NCBI GenBank assembly: GCA_030248065.1
Contig: JASAMV010001622.1
Location: 1 to 22,196, forward strand
Direction: 5' to 3'
Length of the DNA: 22,196 nucleotides
Source: Rhynchonema sp. JSB1_4
Lineage: Eukaryota > Nematoda > Chromadorea > Monhysterida > Xyalidae
Position 1 is the stretch's first letter. Every line of letters begins with the position of its first letter. A model generated the notes under the pieces. It saw nothing but the letters and a program-made list of their open reading frames with translations, was not told the origin of the DNA and made no database searches. Positions 10,036 through 18,533 of this stretch are shown in pieces. The position numbers and the translations under genes are program-made.

Positions 10036-10289
10036 GATGTCATCGGATTCACATTCGCTGGGCGGGGCCTTATTGCGAAACGATCTGTGATGAAATGTGA
10101 ACAGGATGTTCGGTGCGAGCCATTCGTTTGCTGCAGCGCGAATTGTTCAACATGTTCGCTTTTAGTCCGGTGATGGTAGGCGGTGGTCTTGGTTTTTTTC
10201 AAGTTTCCAGGCAAAATGTCGGTACCGTAAAGACGGTAAACTGCACCATTTTCAGGAATGGATTGCGATCAGTCATGAGTCTGTGAGCT
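10036..10289. other. Upstream flank of the chemoreceptor gene
   Basis: This stretch separates the tentative first exon of the receptor from the 3' end of the model at 10290-11044. It contains the inverted repeat TACCGTAAAGACGGTA at about 10222-10237, similar to the TACCGTA ends of the TA-type elements. No promoter motif can be singled out. Confidence 0.3.
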
Positions 10290-11044
10290 TTACTTGCTGC
10301 TGGCGATTTGACGCCAGCATACAGTAGAACCAGCTCGTGTTTGGCTCACCCATGTGGCCATCTGGTGCGTTTCTGACGATGACCTGGTGCACCGCGCTAC
10401 TGCGGGGCAGGTCGAAACGGGCAACCTGCTCAACTCATACTGTTTGGTGATAATGAGACATCACGTAACTAAATAAACTTCATAGCAATCTCACCTCCAA
10501 GGCAACGGTCGTCTCCCAGCTTGAATAACTTCGTTTCGAGAATGTTCTAAGATCTAAAAAAAGCCAACTCGTTTTTTTTTCAGAAAAACTTCTGACACAC
10601 TCATGAAATTCTCGTGAGAGTCTCTCCAGCATTGATACCAGCGCACAAAATAGAAGATGAAAGATGAACTATTTGGCCATTACAAAGTGCGTGCAGCGAG
10701 TTTGTAAATCTCTGGGGCACAAGTCCATCAACGCCTCGGTTTTTTGGCTTTTATCGGTTTCCATGTTTATGAAAAATCTCACGCTATTATTCGTGTCAAG
10801 AAATGGAGTTCAGAAAACACTCTGCAAATAAACACTAAAAATATGACTAGAAATTACCTTTTCCGAATACGTGTAATTCAAATTTATCGGGTTCCTATTT
10901 TCCACTGCCTCTCTCAGTGTGTGGTAACGATGAGCTTTACCATTTGTCAGGCATGAAGGCCGGTCCGGCACCTGAGTGGCGTCCGATTTTTTGTCCACTC
11001 TTGTGTCCTGGGAAAGAAACTGCATTGAGGAAGTTCTGGCCCAT
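10290..11044 (-). CDS. Hypothetical small protein, four-exon model
   Basis: Exons 5'->3': 11044-10941, 10783-10684, 10553-10495 and 10425-10290. Phases agree (end 2, start 2/end 0, start 0/end 2, start 2) and the frame closes at TAA after 132 residues. The start ATGG follows CACA, a good animal context. Donors GTAAAG, GTAATG and GTGAGA are good; acceptors are AATAATAG, TTTTTTAG and GAGCAG. Exon 1 reads MGQNFLNAV followed by a basic, Gly/His-rich stretch; exon 3 reads ILEHSRNEVIQAGRRPLPW; the tail is Ser/Thr/Arg-rich with no membrane segment. I recognise no family. The last exon overlaps the shared 23-mer, and an alternative frame there is also open, so its ending is doubtful. Confidence 0.35.
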
Positions 11045-11437
11045 TGTGTGAAAACGGTGGCGAAAAAAATGTCAGTCTCATCAGAGACAAACTGATCCCA
11101 ACCCGCTACAATACCTACCTATAATACCACATGCAAATTTTAAACAGGTAACATCGTCAGAAGAGTTAAGAAGTCAAAAGCAACCGACATAGCATACGCA
11201 TGAACAAAACTTCATTGTTATATACAATTCAGCAAGATAACTATGCTGTTCAATTCTGTTCGCATGCGAATCTTGCTATCGTAATCACAAGCTTGGACTG
11301 AGACACAATCAGGGTGGTGCAAATTAATGGCACTTACATATATACATACGTTGTCTAGACTTCAGTGTAAGCAAAACTACGGAAAGTTTCCTTGGTGACA
11401 AAATGGAGGGTTCCGCAAAATCTGTCCACTAGATTTT
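11045..11437. other. Unassigned intergenic stretch
   Basis: AT-rich, with ATATATACATAC-type simple sequence. TAACTATGCTGTTCAATTCTG and CAGCATAG-like words do not form a clear element. No exon with acceptable splice sites was found. Confidence 0.3.
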
Positions 11438-11948
11438 TCAAGATGCATGCTCGTGCTCGTACTTGCTCCCGCAATACAAAGGTAAATTGGCACAGCTACA
11501 TATATGTATATATGTTTGCATACATTCTATTGTATTTGGATTGCTTATCCGAGTAAATTCTGTAAACCAGCTGAAGATACAAACTAAAACTAAAACTAGC
11601 AAAAAGATCACCCATAGTAAAAGTGCAACCATGTCGTATGCTTATACCTGGTTGGAAAGTTCTAGAAAATGTTTCTCCTCTGACCCTATAGATTGAAAAC
11701 GGTCCACTACATATGTATTTTCTGTTCGTGAACTTCTGTCCGAGTTTGCGATTTCACCTTGAATCTTTACCAATGCGAAAGAAAGAAGAAAAAACACCCA
11801 ACTCCTAAAAAGCAACCTGTTCTTCGGACACAATCATGTCATCTTTTTCGATGATGCTATCATCCTGTCGTGTTATGTGGTCGTTAGCTGTTGGCTGTGG
11901 CTGACAAAAGTCCGTGATTGATGTTATTACGGTAACGTCAGAATCCAT
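11438..11948 (-). CDS. Hypothetical acidic protein, four-exon model
   Basis: Exons 5'->3': 11948-11817, 11764-11648, 11570-11524 and 11495-11438. Phases agree and give 117 residues ending YEHEHAS. Exon 1 (MDSDVTVITSITDF, then DDSIIEKDDMIVSEEQ) and exon 2 (ending EEKHFLELSNQ) are strongly acidic and look coding. The first intron is short (52 bp) with a poor acceptor (GGTAAAG), and the last exon is weakly supported. An alternative is that the segment at about 11632-11565, which would read VALLLWVIFLLVLVLVCIF, is a genuine transmembrane exon of the same gene in a different splice form. No family recognised. Confidence 0.33.
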
Positions 11949-11973
11949 GCCAGCATCAAAACTTTGTTTTTAG

Positions 11974-12374
11974 CTCAGCAAAAATAATGTGCCACTTTGC
12001 GACTGCACTTTCGATGTGGTATGGAAATCACGAAAAATACATATGTAAAACTTGGGCGTTTTTGGTGTGGACTTGTGACACAAAATGGCTTGGGGCTGCT
12101 TTGCACTTTTCAGTCCTCCTCGTATCTGGTCAGACTCGAGAAAATCGTGAATGGCACCAACAAAGCCCAACCACGTCCAGTTCTTGTTCGCAGTTTTACA
12201 CTTGGGAGGAAGGAGCGTGAACAACCTTGGATAAGTAACAAAAATAATACACATTAGCCTCAAGCTGGGCGTCAGTGATGGCTTGTTTCCGATTTGATAA
12301 TCATTTTGGTGTCAGCTCTACTCAAGTGCACACTCAGTCACGCAGATGTGATTACAACACAAAGATGGCAGTGA
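11974..12374 (+). CDS. Tentative plus-strand exons of an unidentified gene
   Basis: Acceptor TTTTTAG then 11974-12018; acceptor CACTTTTCAG then 12114-12234 (frame reads SYLVRLEKIVNGTNKAQ and VLVRSFTLGRKE); acceptor GTGTCAG then 12316-12374, closing at TGA. Phases agree for the last two exons. No start codon or upstream exon is apparent, and the minus strand is also open across 11970-12263 (97 codons), so strand assignment is uncertain. The first exon lies only 25 bp from the divergent model at 11438-11948. Confidence 0.22.
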
Positions 12375-12762
12375 ATGGAGCAGGACCACGTGCTATTGCT
12401 ATGTATGTATCATACAACTAAAACGCATTACTTTTTGCAAATATTACGAATCGATTGCTTTCTGTATTCCGCTCACATCACACGGCGGGTACAATAGGTC
12501 ACGTCACGCTGCTTTTCATTTGCAGTTTGCAGCGGGGCAAAACAGGAGGAACGTTTGAGTTGTAAACAACAGGGTAGATACAGTAGACTCTCAGATGAAT
12601 CTCCAGATAGTTAATCTCTCTAAACTGTCTGGAACGACAATTTGGTCCCAAACCTACAGAATACTACAATACTCCACTGACTGTTCCGTACAAAGTGAAC
12701 GAAATATTCGATATCGGTTCACAACGTAACGTTGAGAGCAGACTGTTTTTCCGCACTGATCC
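12375..12762. other. Unassigned, with a possible pogo/Tigger-like MITE scrap
   Basis: CAGTAGACTCTC at about 12580 and GAGAGCAGACTG near 12734-12745 are imperfect inverses and resemble pogo-type termini, with TA just before the left one. The match is 9 of 12 and there is no TA on the right, so this is a suggestion only. No exon was found. Confidence 0.22.
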
Positions 12763-12966
12763 CTAATTTTTGGTTGATTTGTCTACACCTTTTATTATGT
12801 TTGTTGGGTCCCGTCTGCTAGGTGCACACACACCTTCTTTCACTTCACGGTGATACAGGGTAAAATCCCAAACACAAGCCCAAGTAATGAAGACAAAGCC
12901 AACGGAAATGCACAAAGCGAATCGGCGGTTTGCATTGCATTTCACGAGCTGGGTTACGGTAACCAC
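12763..12966 (-). CDS. Possible exon with one membrane segment, unidentified
   Basis: After the minus-strand acceptor GTAACCCAG the frame reads LVKCNANRRF, then ALCISVGFVFITWACVWDF (a good transmembrane helix), then TLYHRE. It could end at a GTGAAA donor or run to TAG at 12763. AATAAA lies within the 3' part. A candidate upstream exon at about 12970-13010 ends at a perfect GTAAGT donor but does not match in phase, and it is interrupted by the transposon at 13011-14114. This may be a damaged gene. Confidence 0.25.
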   Translation of the reverse strand: MVTVTQLVKCNANRRFALCISVGFVFITWACVWDFTLYHREVKEGVCAPSRRDPTNIIKGVDKSTKN

Positions 12967-13010
12967 TTACATTATTTCCTTGAAGCTAATGTTGAACCTT
13001 CTGGACAGAC

Positions 13011-14114
13011 CAGTGATGTACTGTAGTGTTGATCCGAGCAAGAAAGCTAGCTAGCTAGCTGGGTACCCCGATTTGGGGGGTGGGGGAGTATTGGTCCAGA
13101 AGTCAAAAACAGGGGTATGAAAATTGGTCGAAATCATGCCAAAATACGCTCTAGAATGCGCATGTGAGCAAATTTGAGCGAATTTGACCATTTTGGCCCA
13201 CAAAATGGCCGTTTTGGCACTAAAATCAGCACTTTTTTGACTTGATGACTGGAGCAAGAAAGCCAGCTAGCCAGTTTGGGGGGGTGCGGGTTTGGGAGCA
13301 AGAAAGCTAACTAGCAGTTGGGGGTACCGTATTGTCGGAAATAGAACCCGGGGGGTCTATTTTTTCACTGGGGTCGTTTTGGGGGGTTCAATTTATGGGG
13401 GGGGGGTCAATTATTGGGGGGGTTATATTTTTCATTTGGCCCCCCGACAAAAAAACCATTGTTAATAATGCCCATAAAAACGGCTTGTTTTCGGTATTTT
13501 CTAACTTCAACAGCGGCAATTATTGTTATAGTAATATTACATTGTAATATAGTAACTTTTGTAGTAAACACCAGGTTTCATGTGTAATTCGTACTAGGTG
13601 AATCACCATGTTTTGACTGTTTTATACCCGCTGTAGTGTAGCAGATTTTCTCTTTTTTTGGGGCATTCGCACTACTGCCCGTGCGGGGCTAGGTTGGATT
13701 ATATGTATGCTTCCATGTATTCTTTAGTATGTACGATAAACCTATCATAATGTAACCTTGTGCTTTGCTTTCCTAGAGGGGCTAGCCCTCAATTCTTTAG
13801 TAATAGCTGAGGTATGACACGGTAACTAAGAACCCTTATAACATTATGCTTAAAAAGCTTTATTCTGTTGTGTGCGCAAGCTTAAACAACGTTTGACACA
13901 ACAACACAGCCCTACCATACCACTAATCTGTGGTACGGTGAAGGTTGGGGGTGGGGTTCTATTAATGGGGGGGTCAATTAATGGGGGTTCCATTTTTGAT
14001 TTCGAGCCATTTAGGGGGGGTTCAATTAATGGGGGTCAATTAATGGGGGGGGTTCTATTTCCGACAATACGGTATTTTACCCCCACCCCATACCCCCCCC
14101 CAACCACATCACTG
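13011..14114. mobile_element. hAT-like element, family D, with 8-bp TSD and a nested element
   Basis: The left end CAGTGATGT at 13011 pairs with ACATCACTG ending at 14114. The flanks carry the perfect 8-bp duplication GGACAGAC (13003-13010 and 14115-14122). The word GAGCAAGAAAGCTAGCTAGC or a close form occurs at about 13036, 13252 and 13298, in direct orientation. The core has inverse motifs around AAAATGGCCGTTTTGG. Bases 13325-14074 are a separate TA-type element inserted in it; without that the host is about 350 bp. No transposase is present. Confidence 0.82.
13327..14072. mobile_element. TA-target element, family E, nested in family D
   Basis: Perfect inverted ends starting CCGTATTGTCGGAAATAGAA and continuing CCC (13327-13349 and 14050-14072) are flanked by TA on each side (13325-13326 and 14073-14074). 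TA duplication suggests a Tc1/mariner-like mechanism. The word GGGTCAATTAATGGGGG recurs two to three times near each end. The 500-bp centre (about 13440-13930) has no long frame. The CCGTA terminus is shared with family F at 16543-18629. Confidence 0.75.
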
Positions 14115-14178
14115 GGACAGACCATCCGAATGGAAGATCGGATCGCACCACACCTGACTTGGATCGCCGGTATTATAG

Positions 14179-14635
14179 TCCAGTTTCAAAATCGACTTCC
14201 CTTGTTCTCAGACTTCAAGATTCACGGAATATCTGACGAAAAACGCCACAGAAATCCATCGGGTGATGCTCATGGAAACAACGTACGCTGGCAAACGTTT
14301 ATGGCGGGCATTACGATAATTCACGTGGAAATAAATCGCAGCGTGCCCGTGCGCAGTGTCGGGGTCCAGGTACGTGCCATCCGCAGAACAGGAAAAGCTT
14401 CATTGTAAATTGAATTGTGCATTTCATTTTCTGATGAGCTACCGCAAATGACCGAACACATTTTGCATTCAGCTAGCACACCTTGATATGCGCAATTCCA
14501 AGGCGTCCAATTCTCAATCGGTGTCCGTTGATCATAAGTGCCACACGCATAATACGGTCAGGGTCATCAATGAGGATTCGCCGCTGAAAAGCCAGTGGAA
14601 ACAGGAAACCCAGTACAATTGCAAGACGCTACATA
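14179..14635 (+). pseudogene. Gene fragment in the left palindrome arm, two exons
   Basis: Exon 14179-14369 (acceptor TATTATAG) reads FQNRLPLFSDFKIHGI, then NNVRWQTFMAGITIIHVEIN and RSVPVRSVGVQ, with donor GTACGT at 14370. Exon 14473-14635 (acceptor GCATTCAG) reads LAHLDMRNSKASN and ends QETQYNCKTLH before a GTATAA donor. Phases match (0 at the junction). The hairpin MITE begins 8 bp after this donor, so the longer ORF through it is not real protein. No start or end of a full gene is seen in this arm, so I call it a partial copy. Family not recognised. Confidence 0.45.
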
Positions 14636-14642
14636 GTATAAA

Positions 14643-14858
14643 TATAGGCAAACCAGCTGTACTCTGCAGTCTTAGACCATACCGCACCACCCTGAATTCT
14701 TACACACCTAAAATGCTTCAGGTTACTGTAGCCACTTGGCACTTTCATAAGCAAACCACGCGCGACGTGGCTACAGTAACCCGAAACATTTTAGGTGTGT
14801 TAGAATTCAGGGTGATACGGTATTTCTAAGACTGCAAAGTACGGCTGGTTTGCCTATA
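14643..14858. mobile_element. Hairpin MITE, left-arm copy
   Basis: TATAGGCAAACCAGC at 14643 is the inverse of GCTGGTTTGCCTATA ending at 14858. Almost the whole element folds on itself: CCCTGAATTC, CACACCTAAAATG and GTTACTGTAGCCAC pair with their complements, leaving a ~15-bp loop near 14751. It is flanked by TA-rich sequence, so a TA duplication is possible but not provable. A second copy lies in the other arm. Confidence 0.8.
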
Positions 14859-14965
14859 TAAACGGAAAATGTCATATAATTTTGTTCATTTCTTTCATTG
14901 TACCGGCGAAGCATCATTCAGTTGAAACTCGTGGAAATTCAGTCTGTCACCGTGCTTCCCTTCCC

Positions 14966-15449
14966 TTAAGTACTATGTCACCACTTTTTTAGCTTTTTTA
15001 GTACTTAAGAGCAGCAAAAGTGGTGACATAGTACTTAAGGTCTGTATCACCACTTTTTTCCCTTTTTTAGTACTTAAGAGCAGCAAAAGTGGTGACACAG
15101 ACCTTAAGTACTATGTCACCACTTTTTTCCCTTTTTTAGTACTTAAGAGCAGCAAAAGTGGTGACAGTCCTTATGTACTATGTCACCACTTTTTTCGCCT
15201 TTTCAGTACTTAAGAGCAGCAAAAATGGTGACATAGTACTTAAGGCCTGTGTCACCATTTTTGCTGCTCTTAAGTACTGAAAAGGCGAAAAAAGTGGTGA
15301 CATAGTACATAAGGACTGTCACCACTTTTGCTGCTCTTAAGTACTAAAAAAGGGAAAAAAGTGGTGACATAGTACTTAAGGTCTGTGTCACCACTTTTGC
15401 TGCTCTTAAGTACTAAAAAAGCTAAAAAAGTGGTGACATAGTACTTAAG
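14966..15449. repeat. Seven ~69-bp hairpin units at the palindrome centre
   Basis: Each unit reads TGTCACCACTTTTTT, a short T-rich spacer, AGTACTTAAGAGCAGC, AAAAGTGGTGACA, then TAGTACTTAAG or a variant. TGTCACCACTTTT and AAAAGTGGTGACA are inverse, so each unit is a hairpin. Four units face right and three face left, meeting at about 15241. Spacers differ (TTAGCTTTTTTAG, CCCTTTTTTAG, CGCCTTTTCAG), and the right half mirrors them in reverse order with one unit missing. Confidence 0.9.
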
Positions 15450-15555
15450 GGAAGGGAAGCACGGTGACAGGCTGAATTTCCACGACTTTCAACTGAATGA
15501 TGCTTCGCCGGTACAATGAAAGAAATGAACAAAATTATATGACATTTTCCGTTTA

Positions 15556-15771
15556 TATAGGCAAACCAGCCGTACTTTGCAGTCTTAGAAATACCGTATC
15601 ACCCTGAATTCTAACACACCTAAAATGTTTCGGGTTACTGTAGCCACGTCGCGCGTGGTTTGCTTGTGAAAGTGCCAAGTGGCTACAGTAACCTGAAACA
15701 TTTTAGGTGTGTAAGAATTCAGGGTGGTGCGGTATGGTCTAAGACTGCAGAGTACGGCTGGTTTGCCTATA
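15556..15771. mobile_element. Hairpin MITE, right-arm copy
   Basis: This is the mirror of 14643-14858 with a few substitutions, for example TTTCGGG against CTTCAGG in the paired region. It was almost certainly duplicated together with the arm rather than inserted twice, because its position relative to the flanking exon is identical. Confidence 0.8.
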
Positions 15772-15778
15772 TTCATAC

Positions 15779-16323
15779 TATGTAGCGTCTTGCAATTGTA
15801 CTGGGTTTCCTGTTTCCCCTGGCTTTTCAGCGGCGAATCCTCATTGATGACCCTGACCGTATTATGCGTGTGGCACTTATAATCAACGGACACCGATTGA
15901 GAATTGGACGCCTTGGAATTGCGCATATCAAGGTGTGCTAGCTGAATGCAAAATGTGTTCGGTCATTTGCGGTAGCTCATCAGAAAATGAAATGCACAAT
16001 TCAATTTACAATGAAGCTTTTCCTGTTCTGCGGATGGCACGTACCTGGACCCCGACACTGCGCACGGGCACGCTGCGATTTATTTCCACGTGAATTATCG
16101 TAATGCCCGCCATAAACGTTTGCCAGCGTACGTTGTTTCCATGAGCATCACCCGATGGATTTCTGTGGCGTTTTTCGTCAGATATTCCGTGAATCTTGAA
16201 GTCTGAGAACAAGGGAAGTCGATTTTGAAACTGGACTATATAGTACGCCTCGGACCATCGCACGTTGTTCCTGATTGAGCAAGGAACGATTTTCTCTCCA
16301 AAGGGTGCATTGTATTTAGACCA
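15779..16323 (-). CDS. Gene fragment in the right palindrome arm, longer 5' side
   Basis: Exons 16323-16045 (at least) and 15941-15779, phase 0 at the junction with donor GTACGT. The frame is open upstream to a TGA at 16326-16324 and reads YNAPFGEKIVPCSIRNNVRW before joining the shared FQNRLPLFSDFKIHGI. The motif NNVRW then appears a second time about 55 residues on (NNVRWQTF), suggesting an internal repeat. Against the left copy, the residue changes in exon 2 are H to Y and W to G. The left copy lacks the matching 5' part, so this is probably the original gene and the left arm the copy. Product unknown; no signal or family seen. Confidence 0.4.
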
Positions 16324-16389
16324 TCAGCGATCATTTCTTTTATTTTTTATTTTTATTTCCTCCTTTCATTTCATGCAGCGAGCACAGTA

Positions 16390-16540
16390 CAGTGGTCGCA
16401 AACGGGTGGGCCGGGCCGCGATTTTGGGCTTTTGGTTCGGGCCGGACCGGACCGTCCGCCGGCCCGAAGCTTCTGAATCTGAACTGAAGTGACTTGGTTG
16501 GCTGGGACGTGGGACGGGATTTTTATCAAAAATACCGAAG
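16390..16540. mobile_element. Family G-like left end, interrupted
   Basis: CAGTGGTCGCAAACGGG starts at 16390 and resembles the inverse of the family G terminus at 19309 (CAGAGGTCGCAATCGGG). GC-rich GGGCCGGACCGGACC words follow. Its right part is replaced by the TA-type element starting at 16541. Confidence 0.45.
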
Positions 16541-16570
16541 TACCGTAAAAACCTGAATAGAAGGGGGCTC

Positions 16571-17047
16571 CAGGGTAGTACTTGGGGAGGGGTGGGGGGG
16601 GGCCCCCCCCCCAATTCATCTATCTATCGTCAACACTTTTTGATTTCATCTATCTATCGTCAACACTTATGGACAAATCTATCTATCGTCAACAAATTCT
16701 GGGAACAATCTATCTATCGTCAACACATTTCGACCCCAAATTGGGCATTTTTGCCTCAAAATGGCTCAAAATCGGTATTTTTTGTCCCAAATAGGCAAAA
16801 AATCGCGCGCTACGCGCGGATTTAGTACATCTAAGTACATTTTCATTAATATTTACACATTATTACCTACTTAGTAGTTAGTACACCATACTATACCTTG
16901 ATTTTTGGCGACCCCCCCACCATCTATCTATCGTCAACAAGTTTGGGTCGACCCCCCCAGATTTCGGACTTGGGTCATCTATCTATCGTCAACACATTTC
17001 GGGTCCCAATCTATCTATCGTCAACACCCTGACCAAGTACTACACTG
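16571..17047. mobile_element. hAT-like element, family C copy 1
   Basis: CAGGGTAGTACTTGG (16571-16585) pairs with CCAAGTACTACACTG (17033-17047) at 14 of 15 positions. The target GGGGGCTC is repeated at 16563-16570 and 17047-17054 (7 or 8 bp, because one G is shared). The word ATCTATCTATCGTCAACA occurs seven times in direct orientation: 16618, 16648, 16677, 16708, 16922, 16977 and 17009. The AT-rich core contains GCGCGCTACGCGCG at 16804-16817. No transposase. Confidence 0.85.
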
Positions 17048-17273
17048 GGGGCTCTATTAACTCACTGACCCCATTTTGGGGGGCTCTATTCCGGGGGGCC
17101 TCTATTAATTCACTGACCCGAACCTGAAAAATTGTTCAAAGAAATACCCCCCAAAAACCCCTAAAAACGGGTTTTGAAAGGATGTTTTTTCGCTTGTAAT
17201 CGCATTTATTCGTGTCTATTGGTCAATAGGAGGCGTATTATGTGCTCTTCTGAACAAACAACAAACGTGCATA

Positions 17274-17713
17274 CCGTAAAAACCTAAATACAGCCCCCCC
17301 CCCCGGAATAGAGCACGCCCCGTAATACAGCCCCCCAAAAAGGGGTCAGTGAATTAATAGAGCCCCCCCCCCCCGGAATAGAGCCCTCCCCCCTAAGTAA
17401 CATCCCCTATACTGTAGTGTATTAAGGCTTGATAGTGGTGTACAGGTACATTTATGCACGTTTGTTGTTCGTTCAGAGCACATAATACGCCTCCTATTGA
17501 CGAATAGACACGAATAAATGCGATTACAAGCGAAAAAACATCCTTTCAAACCCATTTTAGGGGTTTTTGGGGGGTATTTCTGGGAACAATTTTTCAGGTT
17601 CGGGTCAGTGAATTAATAGAGGCCCCCCGGAATAGCGCCCCCCCCGTAATAGAGCCCCCCAAAATGGGGTCAGTGAGTTAATAGAGCCCCCCCTTCTATT
17701 TAGGTTTTTACGG
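17274..17713. mobile_element. TA-target element, family F copy 2, inserted inverted in copy 1
   Basis: The ends CCGTAAAAACCTAAATA and TATTTAGGTTTTTACGG are perfect inverses, with TA at 17272-17273 and 17714-17715. The host sequence on either side, GTGCA...AATGTACC, is present uninterrupted inside this copy in reverse (GGTACATTTATGCAC at 17445-17459). The element therefore carries its own pre-insertion site and proves a TA duplication. Length 440 bp. Confidence 0.88.
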
Positions 17714-17791
17714 TAAATGTACCTGTACACCACTATCAGGCCTTAATACACCACAGTGTAGGGGATGTTACTTAGGGGGCTCTATTCCGGG

Positions 17792-17935
17792 CAGTGGTGT
17801 GGCTACCCAGGCGGGGCGGCAACCTACTGTACCACCCAAAATGCGGGGCGGGAACCTACCTACTGTACCAGCCGAGCTCTACCTACTGTACCTTGGGGGG
17901 GACCCCCCCCCCCCCCCCCCCCATCCACACCATTG
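17792..17935. mobile_element. hAT-like MITE, family I copy 1, 8-bp TSD
   Basis: CAGTGGTGTGG at 17792 pairs with CCACACCATTG ending at 17935 (10 of 11). The duplication ATTCCGGG is perfect (17784-17791 and 17936-17943). The word CCTACTGTACC occurs three times in direct orientation, and a run of about 21 C precedes the right end. Length 144 bp. Confidence 0.85.
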
Positions 17936-17943
17936 ATTCCGGG

Positions 17944-18533
17944 TATGGGTGGGCACAATACCCAATACCAATACCACCCAATACCAACACCAGTGTTTGG
18001 TATTGGTATTGGGTCTAATTCTGGTATTGGGTATTGGGTATTGGTATTGAAGCTGGCCTGGTATTGGTATTGGGTATTGGTATTGGGTTTGCCCAGGTAT
18101 TGGGTCAAAACCAATACCCAATACTAATCCAGAAAAACCCAATACGAAACCAATACCAAACCCAATACCTGACTCAAAACCCAATACCAAACCAATACCA
18201 AACCCAATACCAACCCAATACCGGACCGAAAACCCAATACCAAACCAATACTAAGACCAATACCCAATACCCAATACCAATACCAGCCCAATACCCAATA
18301 CTCAATACCAATACCAACCCAATACCAAACCCAATACCAGGCACTTCAGTAGTATTGATCTGGTATTGGGTATTGGTATTGGTATTGGGTCTCACCCGGT
18401 ATTGGTATAGGTATTGGGTCACCAATTTGGTATTGGTATTGGATATTTATTTTGTATTGGTACAGGGCCGGTATTGGTATTGTGGGTTGGGTATTGGTAT
18501 TGGGTGTCAAAAGTGGTATTGTGCCCTGGCCTA
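17944..18533. mobile_element. hAT-like element, family J, made of CCAATACC arrays, 8-bp TSD
   Basis: TATGGGTGGGCACAATACC at 17944 and GGTATTGTGCCCTGGCCTA ending at 18533 are inverse at 15 of 19 positions. The flanks are ATTCCGGG at 17936-17943 and 18534-18541. TA(G/T)GG ends are a known hAT variant. The interior is almost entirely CCAATACC or its inverse in four alternating blocks (about 17950-18000, 18000-18105, 18105-18345 and 18355-18527). The long Tyr/Ile/Gly/Pro ORFs are repeat artefacts. Confidence 0.82.

Larger units (their letters stand above)
14174..16240. repeat. 2.07-kb near-perfect palindrome (inverted duplication)
   Basis: Position p in the left arm pairs with 30414-p in the right arm from 14174/16240 inward to the central array (for example 14369 with 16045 and 14829 with 15585). 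In the 113-codon stretch shared by both arms only four residues differ. Each arm carries the same two-exon gene fragment and a 216-bp hairpin MITE. The centre is a 69-bp-unit array, four units in the left half and three in the right, which shifts the local symmetry axis to about 15241. Similarity stops abruptly at an intron boundary (TATAG) on both sides. Confidence 0.92.

Noticed and set aside
12580..12745. Pogo/Tigger-like MITE
   Set aside because: Ends match at only 9 of 12 positions and no TA is found on the right side. It is noted only within a gap description.
14488..14829. 113-codon ORF in each palindrome arm as one protein
   Set aside because: Its second half lies entirely within the hairpin MITE. 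Only the part up to about 14635 looks like gene exon.
16618..17026. Regularly spaced identical 18-bp words that look like a CRISPR array
   Set aside because: Spacing is irregular, spacers are G/C runs or AT-rich core, the words sit inside a transposon with inverted ends and a target duplication, and the DNA is clearly animal.
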